From NCBI GenBank assembly GCA_964244115.1, contig CAXTHM010000079.1, positions 1 to 15,909 of the forward strand: 15,909 nt of DNA, read 5' to 3'. A program made the translations under genes and the position numbers. Positions 7,578 through 13,762 of this stretch are shown one piece after another (the first letter of the stretch is position 1; each line of letters starts with the position of its first letter). The stretch is from CADCWK01 sp964244115 (lineage in GTDB: Bacteria; Chloroflexota; Chloroflexia; Thermomicrobiales; UBA6265). Below the pieces are notes generated by a model. It was not told the origin of the DNA. It was given only the letters and a program-made list of their open reading frames with translations, and did not search any database.

Positions 7578-8508
7578 CGATTGGACCTCGTCACGACGAA
7601 ACCGGTCGACCCTCTAACGGGCGACAGGGGAGACCGGCGGGCCGGCAGACAGCATGAGACGCCTCCGTCTGACCGATGACCCGATCCGGAGACGTCTCGA
7701 GTAGGGGAGGGTACGCCGGACCCATGGCGCCACCCGGGTTGCGATCACCATACCAGCCGGGTGTACCCGATCGAGCCGCAACCGTCCTCACCACCTGGTC
7801 TCGTCTCCCCCCCTCGGTGGGCGCCGCGCGGCTGGCGCCGGTGGACTCCGGTCGGCGAGATGGACCAGGAAGATCGTCCCACTGGATGGCTATCGCGGAA
7901 ACTCGATGGAGGGTTGACTGCTGGAGGATCCTCCCAGGGTCGGGCGCCGACTGGATCGATCGGGCTTTCCATGATCGGCGCGATGTCACCGCGGTCGGGA
8001 CGGATCTGGTCGTCATCCAGGCGAGCAACGACTCCGATCTCGGAGCACGACATCGCTCGAACGCCGCCTGTCGGCGTTGGTCGGGACGGTTGGGAGCCGC
8101 GCCTTCGGGATCCGGGACGGTTCCGTCCTTCGGGCCAGGCGGGCTGGTGTGGCGCAGGCCACCGTCTCGGGCGTGACGTACGTCGCTCGGCGCGTTCCGC
8201 CCCGTCCGCGTCGACCATACCCGGTCACTCCTCATGGGCTGAACCACCTGTACCGCCATGCCGTTTTCAGTAGCTGAAGGTCCTGCGGCCGAACCTTTCG
8301 TTCGGCTCCGGAATGGCCTTGCCGGGACCCATCGCTGCGAGCCCCTCCGATCGCAACCACTGGCCGAAAATCCAGCCACCTTCACTTTTAGTGTCACATT
8401 TCGCCCTAATTCTCCGATCGTATCGATCGTCCTCCACGCCAGTCCTCCGGGAAGGGGGTACTTTCGTCCTAAATGAAGCCAATGACCCCGTCATGGCTGG
8501 TTTTCCCC
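7578..8508. other. long non-coding gap with inverted repeats
   Basis: Nearly 1 kb between divergent genes without a credible protein: the open frames on both strands are Arg/Pro/Ser-rich, without domains, and overlap each other. Visible structure includes GAGACGCCTCCG (7656-7667) facing CGGAGACGTCTC (7687-7698), pairing at 11 of 12 with a G:U wobble on the minus strand; CACCCGG (7731-7737) facing CCGGGTG (7757-7763); TTCAG-TAG-CTGAA (8266-8278); GCCGAAC-N5-GTTCGGC (8288-8306); and CGATCG-TAT-CGATCG (8415-8429). The first two lie on the GH13 leader side. From about 8360 on, the DNA is noticeably AT-richer, as expected for a control region of the following gene. An unrecognised small RNA or a decayed gene is possible. 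Confidence 0.5.
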
Positions 8509-8537
8509 TTTCCATGTGACTTTTTTCACGATACCAT
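8509..8537 (+). promoter_or_regulatory. candidate promoter with embedded CRP/FNR-like palindrome
   Basis: TTTCCA (8509-8514, 4 of 6 to the -35 consensus) and TACCAT (8532-8537, 4 of 6 to the -10 consensus) are separated by exactly 17 bp. The spacer is almost wholly filled by TGTGA-CTTTTT-TCACG (8515-8530), which matches the CRP/FNR-family pattern TGTGA-N6-TCACA at nine of ten arm positions. A site between -35 and -10 would usually repress. Transcription would begin near 8544 and give a leader of about 128 nt containing two hairpins. Confidence 0.4.
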
Positions 8538-8572
8538 CCAACGAGCACGGAGAGATCGAGACGAAACGGTAG

Positions 8573-8645
8573 CTTCCGTATCGACCGGAAGTCCCAGTCT
8601 CGGCTCGACACTGCCCGTCCCACCATTGGTTCGGAAATCCCGAAC
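8573..8645 (+). other. structured 5' leader of the WxL-like gene (two hairpins)
   Basis: Two perfect stems lie between the candidate promoter and the start codon: CTTCCG-TATCGAC-CGGAAG (8573-8591) and GTTCGG-AAATC-CCGAAC (8629-8645). The second is 12 nt upstream of the AAAGGG ribosome binding site at 8658-8663. They could stabilise the message of an abundant surface protein or tune its translation. They match no riboswitch consensus I know. Confidence 0.35.
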
Positions 8646-8671
8646 TTCATCCATCCGAAAGGGCATATCGC

Positions 8672-9235
8672 ATGATCGTTTCCTCCCTGGCCAAGCGTCT
8701 CGTCGCCTTCGCCCTGGTCCTCGCCGTCAGTCTTTCGGCTGCCGGTCCGGCCCTTGCCGAGACGGTCCCGGTCTCCGTCAACATCGGTCCGGGGCAGCTC
8801 TCCCTTCAGGTCAACTCGACCCAGGCCGTCGCTCTCCAGGGCGCCGGAAATCAGACCACCCTCCCCTACAGCAGCAGCGCCCAGTCCGCCACCGGCTCGA
8901 TCGGCTTCATCGTCGACGACGGTCGCTCCGGTGCCTCCGGCTGGAACGTCACGGCCCAGATCACCAACCTGACCGGCGATGCCAACATCTCCATCGCCAA
9001 CACGGGCATCACCGCCACGACCAACGCCATCACCAAGCTCGGGGGCTCCGACCAGCTTCCCCAGTCCCAGTCCTCCACCGCCATCGACCAGCCCAAGAAG
9101 GTCCTCGTGGCCGGGAACGGTGCAGGCGCCGGGCGTTATTCGGCCAACCTCAACCTGAACGTCGCCATTCCTGGCTACTCGCGCCCGGGTTCCTACTCCG
9201 CCACGGTGACCGTCTCCCTCATCGCCGGCCCGTAG
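8672..9235 (+). CDS. secreted WxL-like surface protein
   Basis: A 187-residue exported protein. Residues 1-29 are a classic Sec signal peptide ending ALA, with cleavage expected before Glu30. The mature part of about 158 residues is Ser/Thr/Asn/Gly-rich, all-beta in pattern and without cysteine. It resembles the WxL domain of Bacillota surface proteins: a GIxFxVxDxR-type strand, then GWNVTAQITNLTGDANISIAN (first WxL-type motif, Trp91) and a closing block GRYSANLNLNVAIPG ... PGSYSATVTVSLIAGP. The second Trp expected near the C-terminus is replaced (VSL), so it is a divergent member. WxL domains bind cell-wall material non-covalently and pair with WxL-interacting proteins; the next gene looks like such a partner. 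The ATG has AAAGGG 8 nt upstream. Codons are strongly C/G-ending and a large terminator follows, which suggests high expression. Export is sure; the WxL relation is likely but needs a profile search. Confidence 0.85.
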   Translation: MIVSSLAKRLVAFALVLAVSLSAAGPALAETVPVSVNIGPGQLSLQVNSTQAVALQGAGNQTTLPYSSSAQSATGSIGFIVDDGRSGASGWNVTAQITNLTGDANISIANTGITATTNAITKLGGSDQLPQSQSSTAIDQPKKVLVAGNGAGAGRYSANLNLNVAIPGYSRPGSYSATVTVSLIAGP

Positions 9236-9275
9236 CTCGGCCTCGCGGCTGACTCGCGGCAAGACGTCGACGCAT

Positions 9276-9321
9276 GGAACATCCCGGGAGCCCGCACTTC
9301 TGCGGGCGCCCGGGATGTTCC
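9276..9321 (+). terminator. large hairpin terminator after the WxL-like gene
   Basis: A 46-nt near-perfect stem-loop 40 nt after the stop codon: GGAACATCCCGGG (9276-9288) pairs with 9309-9321, and GCCCGC (9290-9295) pairs with GCGGGC (9302-9307) around a 6-nt loop, broken only by one A/G mismatch. Nineteen base pairs in all. No T-run follows. It should separate this gene from the downstream partner gene and protect the 3' end of the message. Confidence 0.85.
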
Positions 9322-9594
9322 GTTCAGGCCATCGGTGCTGCTCTGGTCAGGCAAGCCGATGGGTCGCTTCGGGTACCGGATACCAGTGCCCGGCTCCTCC
9401 CCAGACCGTTCTCGTCGCCGCGTCGCGTGAGGGCGATGGCCGATTCGAGCCGAGACTCGACCGCTCGATCACCGTCTCGCCATCCCATTCGCCCCGCGGC
9501 CGCGGCCGGTTGGCCCCCCAGCGCGATGGGCTCGGTGCCGCGATGACGACCAATGTCCCTCCCGCTGGGGGCCGCCGGTCCACGGCCGCCTGGC
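9322..9594. other. intergenic stretch before the WxL-interacting-like gene
   Basis: Just under 300 nt with no credible gene. A loose inverted repeat CCATCGG (9329-9335) / CCGATGG (9356-9362) is the only structure seen. Frames running into the next gene from ATG 9553 are open but lie upstream of the likely promoter. Confidence 0.5.
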
Positions 9595-9600
9595 TATACT
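9595..9600 (+). promoter_or_regulatory. candidate -10 element TATACT
   Basis: TATACT matches five of six bases of the -10 consensus in a GC-rich setting and lies 22 nt before ATG 9622. No good -35 is present 16-18 bp upstream. If real, transcription starts near 9607, which rules out the upstream ATG at 9553 and supports 9622 or 9634 as the start of the next gene. Confidence 0.4.
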
Positions 9601-9621
9601 GGGAGATGTGGACGGTCATTC

Positions 9622-10872
9622 ATGATCGAGGGTATGCCTGTGTTGAGTCGCCGGTCGTTGGTCCTTCTCAGTCTGACGGCAGCGCCCGTCTCCACCCTGC
9701 TCGCCGCGCGCCCCGTGTGGGCCCAGGACGGTGAGATGAGCGATGTGCTTCTGACGATCGCTCCGGTCGGAGATGACGCCGTGATCGGCTACTTCTCGCT
9801 GACCATGGATGCGGGCACCGAGCGGGTCCTGGAGGTCCGGATCTCGAATATGGGAACGGACTCGGCCACCGCGCGGACGTTCGCGGCGGACGCCTACACG
9901 CTCCCCAACGGGGGGTTCAATGGCCGCCTCGAGGGGGAGGAGATTACCGGCCCGACGACCTGGCTGGACTATCCGACGCAGGTCATCGATCTGGACGGTC
10001 AGACCGAGCAGATCGTCTCGTTCCGGGTTTCGGTCCCGGAGGACACGCCTGCCGGTCAATACCTCACATGCCTCGTGGTCCAGAGCGACGATCCCACCGA
10101 GGGCTCTGGCGGGATCGCCATCGATCAGGTGATCCGGCAGGTCATCGCTGTCGCCATCGATGTTCCGGGCGTGTTCAGCCCCGCGATGACGTTCCAGTCA
10201 GCCGTCTACGATGACGACAGCGGGATCGGTCGTCTCGACATCCAGATGACCAATACCGGCAACGTTCACGTGCGAGGCGGTGCGGACATCAGGCTCTCCG
10301 ATGGGAGTGGCGTCGAGATCGAGCGGTTCGAGTTGGCGCTCGGCACACTCTACGCCGGGTTGCCGGCGACGATCGAGGTCGCGGTCGGCGACGCGCTGAG
10401 CCCCGGTGCGTACAGCGTCACCCTGACGATCACCGATGACGAGCTGTCGTACACGGTCACGTCGGATCCCCTGGAACTCGAGGTGGCGGTGCCGGCGACT
10501 CCGGACGTGGCGACTCCGGTGCCACCGCCGGTCGAGATCAGTGAGATCACCGCGGAGGAGGTCCGCTCCGACGGTGTCCTTCAACTGGTCGCCATCGCGG
10601 TGACCGTCGACAACCAGGGACCCCCCATCGACAGCGCCCGGCTCACCTTGCGGGTCGAGCGGGATGGTGACCTCGTGGAGGATGTCGTCCTGGGCGACGA
10701 TGTCAGCTTCCCCGGGGGAACGAGCTCGTTCTCGCAGCGTTATCTCCCGCTCGATGGGTGGCAAACCGGTTCCTACCTCTTCACGGCGATCCTGGACCTG
10801 GTCGATCCCTCCACCGGAGAGGTTCAAACCCTCTCGACGAGGGTGGCCGACGCGCGGGTCGTTGTCTCGTAG
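9622..10872 (+). CDS. secreted DUF916/DUF3324-like (WxL-interacting protein-like) surface protein
   Basis: A 416-residue exported protein. The N-terminus has a twin-arginine motif SRRSLVL (9-15), a hydrophobic core and VWA|Q cleavage near residue 34, so Tat export is possible. Three beta-sandwich domains follow. Domain 1 (about 41-183) contains GYFSLTMDAGTERVLEVRIS, AADAYTLPNGGFNG and VPEDTPAGQYLTCLVV, the pattern of the DUF916 peptidoglycan-binding part of WxL-interacting proteins. Domain 2 (184-290) reads like the second, DUF3324-like half, with QMTNTGNVHVRGGADIRL and SPGAYSVTLTITD. A linker PATPDVATPVPPP (291-303) leads to a third Ig-like domain (304-416). Unlike Bacillota relatives, it has no C-terminal membrane helix or sorting motif. 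The start is ATG 9622 or 9634; both are downstream of the TATACT box and neither has an ideal ribosome binding site. Its neighbour is a WxL-like protein, which supports a joint surface role. Export and fold type are firm; the family name is probable. Confidence 0.82.
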   Translation: MIEGMPVLSRRSLVLLSLTAAPVSTLLAARPVWAQDGEMSDVLLTIAPVGDDAVIGYFSLTMDAGTERVLEVRISNMGTDSATARTFAADAYTLPNGGFNGRLEGEEITGPTTWLDYPTQVIDLDGQTEQIVSFRVSVPEDTPAGQYLTCLVVQSDDPTEGSGGIAIDQVIRQVIAVAIDVPGVFSPAMTFQSAVYDDDSGIGRLDIQMTNTGNVHVRGGADIRLSDGSGVEIERFELALGTLYAGLPATIEVAVGDALSPGAYSVTLTITDDELSYTVTSDPLELEVAVPATPDVATPVPPPVEISEITAEEVRSDGVLQLVAIAVTVDNQGPPIDSARLTLRVERDGDLVEDVVLGDDVSFPGGTSSFSQRYLPLDGWQTGSYLFTAILDLVDPSTGEVQTLSTRVADARVVVS

Positions 10873-10942
10873 CACCATGAGGTGGGCCCGGTCCGCCGAT
10901 CACGACAGCCGGCACCTCGCCCTCCTGCCCGGCACGCGCGTC

Positions 10943-10969
10943 GCGGCGCACGGCTCCCGCTCGCGCCGC
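10943..10969 (+). terminator. possible terminator hairpin after the WxL-interacting-like gene
   Basis: Perfect 7-bp stem GCGGCGC (10943-10949) / GCGCCGC (10963-10969) with a 13-nt loop, about 70 nt after the stop codon. There is no T-run. It is the best hairpin in this gap but could be chance in such GC-rich DNA. Confidence 0.35.
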
Positions 10970-11446
10970 TGATTGCGACCGCAGCGTCGGGAGCGACGAA
11001 GATCCGGGTCGATGCGGCCCTCATCGTTCCTGGACACCGGCGACCCATGCGACCGGGTCGAGTCCCAAGGACGTTCCAGCGTCGAGGGGGATCGTCGTAT
11101 CAGCGTCTCCACGCTGTCTCGAACCGGCTCCAGCCATGACGGAGGTCGACGGCTGGCTGTATGGCGCTCCGTCGATCGTCCGACCCGCCGCGACATGCTC
11201 CGGATTGCGGGTCCTTGCCGCGTCGACCGGCCAGACGACATCGAGGGGCGAGTCGATACGTGGCACACGCCGGTCCAGGACCGATCCCGTCCGGCCCTGA
11301 ACCGGCCCTGAACCGGCCATGTCCCCGTGACGCGGATCGGGGCGATGCTGGTCCGGAGCGGTGCCCCCGGAGCGCGTGGCATGATGCGTCGCGCCGACCC
11401 GACGCGGGTGTCGATGCCCGGAGGGAGATCCCAGGAGTTTCGCCGG
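10970..11446. other. intergenic region before the M20 peptidase gene
   Basis: No convincing gene. The frames open here on both strands lack domains and ribosome binding sites. The segment contains an 11-bp tandem repeat (11291-11318, listed separately), and its end carries the AGGAG site of the peptidase gene. An in-frame GTG at 11327 would extend the peptidase by 40 residues, but those residues do not look like part of the family. Confidence 0.5.
11291..11318. repeat. 11-bp tandem repeat
   Basis: CCGGCCCTGAA occurs twice in a row and is followed by CCGGCC, giving about 2.5 units. It lies about 130 bp upstream of the peptidase start. It may be a slippage product or paired binding sites with one helical-turn spacing. 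Confidence 0.8.
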
Positions 11447-12847
11447 ATGACCGAGACCCTCGATATCATGCCCAGTTCGAGCGATGAGCAGTTGACGGCG
11501 GTCCTCGCCGCCTGCGACCGCACCCGCGATCGCGACCTCGCCGACCTGTTCCGGCTCCTGGCGCAGCCCAGCATCAGCGCCCAGGGGATCGGCGTGCCGG
11601 AGTGCTCGGCCCTCGTGAAGGAGCTGCTGGAGGCGAGCGGGTTCGCGGCCCGGATCATCGAGACGCCGGGGGCGCCGGTCGTCTACGGCGAGCGGTGCAG
11701 GGCGCCGGGCCAGCCGACGCTGCTGATCTACGGGCACTACGACGTCCAGCCGGCCGACCCGCTGGAGGCGTGGACCTCGCCGCCGTTCGAGCCGACGATC
11801 CGCGACGGCCGGATCTGGGCCCGCGGCGTGGCCGACAACAAGGGGCAGTTCGTCGCCAATATCCTCGGCGCGCGGGCGTGGCGGGAGGTGGCTGGGGAGC
11901 TGCCGATCAACGTCAAGGTCGTCGTCGAGGGCGAGGAGGAGTCGGGCAGCCCGAACTTCCCGGCCTTCGTCGCCGCCCACCGGGAGCTGCTGGCGGCCGA
12001 TCTCGTGTACGTCTCGGACGGGCAGGTCTTCGAGACCGACCAGCCGATCGTCGAGTTCGGCAACCGGGGGATGCTCTATATCGAGTTCATCGCCCACGGC
12101 CCGTCGCGCGACCTCCATTCCGGCAACTTCGGCGGCGTCGCCCCGAACCCCGCCTGGACGCTCGTCCACCTGCTGGCGACGATGTTCAGCCCGAACGGCG
12201 AGATCCTGGTCCCGGGCATCCTCGACACCGTCCGGCCGGTGACGCCGGAGATGCGCGCCGCGCTGGACGCGATCCCGCTGGACGAAGCGGCCGCGCTGGC
12301 CGACATCGGCCTGACGGAGAAGGCGGCGCCCGAGGGCGTGCCGTACTACGACCGGCTGATGGTCCGGCCGACGATGAACATCGCCGGGTTCACCAGCGGC
12401 TACGGCGGCGCCGGCAGCAAGACGGTCCTGCCAGCCGAGGCGCGGGTCAAGATGGACCTCCGCCTCGTCCCCGACCAGGACCCGGCCCTGATCTACGAGC
12501 TGATCCGCCTCCATGTCGCCACGCACGCGCCCGGCGTCGAGGTCATCCGGCACGGCATGATGGACCCCGTCGCCGTCCCGCTCGATTCCCCGCTGGCCGC
12601 GCCGGTCCGCCGGGCGGTCGAGATCGGCTTCGGCCGGGCGCCGGTCGACGTGCCGATGGTCGGCGGCAGCCTGCCGTCGGCGGTCTGGCCGCGGGAACTC
12701 GGCGTCCCCGCCATCGCCGTCCCCTACGGCAACGCCGACCAGGCCAACCACAGCCCGAACGAGAACATGATCGAGGGACGGTTCTACGCCGGCATCCGGA
12801 CCAGCGCCGCCCTGCTCAGTGAGATGGCGGCGCTCGGCAACGGCTGA
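11447..12847 (+). CDS. M20-family metallopeptidase (dipeptidase-like)
   Basis: A 466-residue zinc- or cobalt-dependent exopeptidase/amidohydrolase of peptidase family M20, most like the dipeptidases annotated as M20/ArgE/DapE/carnosinase-type. The metal ligands and catalytic residues are in place: His97 and Asp99 in YGHYDVQP, bridging Asp130 in WARGVADNKGQ, the Glu cluster in EGEEESGS (161-168) and the late His in QANHSPNEN (about 435). The dimerisation lid lies in the middle (about 205-320) and carries RDLHSGNFGGVAPNP, typical of the dipeptidase branch. No signal peptide, so cytoplasmic. ATG 11447 is chosen because AGGAG (11433-11437) is 9 nt upstream; the length then suits the family. It probably cleaves dipeptides or related amides, but substrates in this family cannot be told from sequence. 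Confidence 0.93.
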   Translation: MTETLDIMPSSSDEQLTAVLAACDRTRDRDLADLFRLLAQPSISAQGIGVPECSALVKELLEASGFAARIIETPGAPVVYGERCRAPGQPTLLIYGHYDVQPADPLEAWTSPPFEPTIRDGRIWARGVADNKGQFVANILGARAWREVAGELPINVKVVVEGEEESGSPNFPAFVAAHRELLAADLVYVSDGQVFETDQPIVEFGNRGMLYIEFIAHGPSRDLHSGNFGGVAPNPAWTLVHLLATMFSPNGEILVPGILDTVRPVTPEMRAALDAIPLDEAAALADIGLTEKAAPEGVPYYDRLMVRPTMNIAGFTSGYGGAGSKTVLPAEARVKMDLRLVPDQDPALIYELIRLHVATHAPGVEVIRHGMMDPVAVPLDSPLAAPVRRAVEIGFGRAPVDVPMVGGSLPSAVWPRELGVPAIAVPYGNADQANHSPNENMIEGRFYAGIRTSAALLSEMAALGNG

Positions 12848-12943
12848 CGGGCACCCGCTATCCGAGCACCATTCATCGCGACGAACTGTCCGATGTTCTG
12901 CCAGATCCCGGAATCGTGTCTGAATGATCGTCCGGAGACGGCG

Positions 12944-12961
12944 AACCGGCGCGCGCCGGTT
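12944..12961. promoter_or_regulatory. perfect 18-bp palindrome before the nucleotidyltransferase gene
   Basis: AACCGGCGCGCGCCGGTT is a perfect uninterrupted 18-bp palindrome. It ends 5 nt before the GGAGG ribosome binding site of the next gene and about 100 nt after the peptidase stop. It could be an operator for a dimeric regulator, or in RNA a hairpin that hides the ribosome binding site or ends the upstream transcript. No T-run follows. Confidence 0.55.
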
Positions 12962-12978
12962 GGTCGGGAGGGAAGGCG

Positions 12979-13644
12979 ATGGCCGAACAACAGACACTGG
13001 CCCGGGTCGTGGTCGGCTCCCACCTGCATGGGCTCGCCCAGCCCGAGAGCGATACCGACCTCCGCCGGGTCTGGGTCTCCGGCCTCGGCGAGATCCTGTC
13101 GCCGTGGCCGCCGGACGCGCCGGAGATGGGACCAGAGGAGGATGGCTGGGAGCTCCGGCATTTCGTCGGGCTGATCGCCAAGGGCAACCCGACGGTACTC
13201 GAAGTGCTGTCGAGCGACATCCACCTCGGTGCGATCGACCCGCGCTGGCACGAGCTCCAGGTGCTGATGCCGGCCATGCTCGACCCGGAGACGGTCCGCC
13301 ACGCCCACGTCGGCTACGTCGTCAGCCAGCGCAGGCTGATCGAGGACGCCCGTCGGCGGGAAGATCTGCGCCGGGTGGCGAAGGCGGCTGTCGCGGCGCT
13401 GCGGATCGCCAACCAGGGGGCGGACCTGCTCCGGACGGGTGTCTTCACCCCCCGGGTGACCCGGCACCGCGACCTGATGCTCGCCATCCGGCGTGACGGG
13501 CTGAGCGACGAGCGCGAGGCGACCTGGCGGCAGGAACTGGACGGGGCGATGACCGAGCTCGACACCGTGGCCGCGAATCCTCACTCCAGCCTGCGGCTCG
13601 ACCGGGCGGCCATCGTCGCGTTCCTCTCGTCCGCGTATCGTTGA
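12979..13644 (+). CDS. RlaP/COG3541-like nucleotidyltransferase (DNA polymerase beta superfamily)
   Basis: A 221-residue cytoplasmic protein of the predicted nucleotidyltransferase group COG3541 (RlaP-like). The active-site signature is at the very N-terminus: VVVGSHLHGLAQPESDTDLRRV, with Gly13-Ser14 and the metal-binding carboxylates Asp25 and Asp27 in the GS-x-HG-x-SD-x-D pattern. The following helical part, including a basic segment (about 115-140), is typical of the family. Members are predicted to add nucleotides to RNA or other acceptors, and some are linked to RNA-repair gene sets; none has a firm substrate. The start is well supported by GGAGG 7 nt upstream. A perfect palindrome precedes it. 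It is 118 nt before the aminoglycoside-kinase-like gene. Short length and the lack of an obvious second catalytic carboxylate cluster leave the reaction open. Confidence 0.85.
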   Translation: MAEQQTLARVVVGSHLHGLAQPESDTDLRRVWVSGLGEILSPWPPDAPEMGPEEDGWELRHFVGLIAKGNPTVLEVLSSDIHLGAIDPRWHELQVLMPAMLDPETVRHAHVGYVVSQRRLIEDARRREDLRRVAKAAVAALRIANQGADLLRTGVFTPRVTRHRDLMLAIRRDGLSDEREATWRQELDGAMTELDTVAANPHSSLRLDRAAIVAFLSSAYR

Positions 13645-13762
13645 ACGATCCCGTGACCCGGCCATCGGTCGGCATCGCTGAGCCGCCGACGGAGCGCCGG
13701 TTGCGAGACGGACGGTCCAAGGCACGGTTTGTGGCGGTGCAGGTGGAAGGAACGCGTGGACC

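Noticed and set aside
5895..7679. A 594-codon open frame antisense to the GH13 gene
   Set aside because: Asp/Val/Arg/Glu-rich with no domain; a shadow of the GH13 gene on the opposite strand.
7715..7740. A minus-strand GGGTGGCGCC that recalls the T-box antiterminator sequence
   Set aside because: The defining TGGNACCGCG is not matched, there is no terminator with a T-run, and the gene downstream is a GH13 enzyme rather than an aminoacyl-tRNA synthetase or amino-acid gene.
7591..8397. A 268-codon minus-strand frame in the long gap
   Set aside because: Composition is Arg/Ser/Pro-rich without hydrophobic core or motif, no ribosome site, and it is overlapped by equally poor frames on the other strand.
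8628..8645. GGTTCGGAAATCC resembling a tRNA T-arm
   Set aside because: No acceptor stem, D-arm or anticodon arm can be formed around it on either strand.
9553..9621. An N-terminal extension of the WxL-interacting-like protein from ATG 9553
   Set aside because: It would put 23 extra residues before the signal peptide and begin upstream of the probable -10 box at 9595-9600.
11327..11446. An upstream GTG start for the M20 peptidase
   Set aside because: The added residues do not resemble the family, while ATG 11447 has a strong AGGAG at good spacing.
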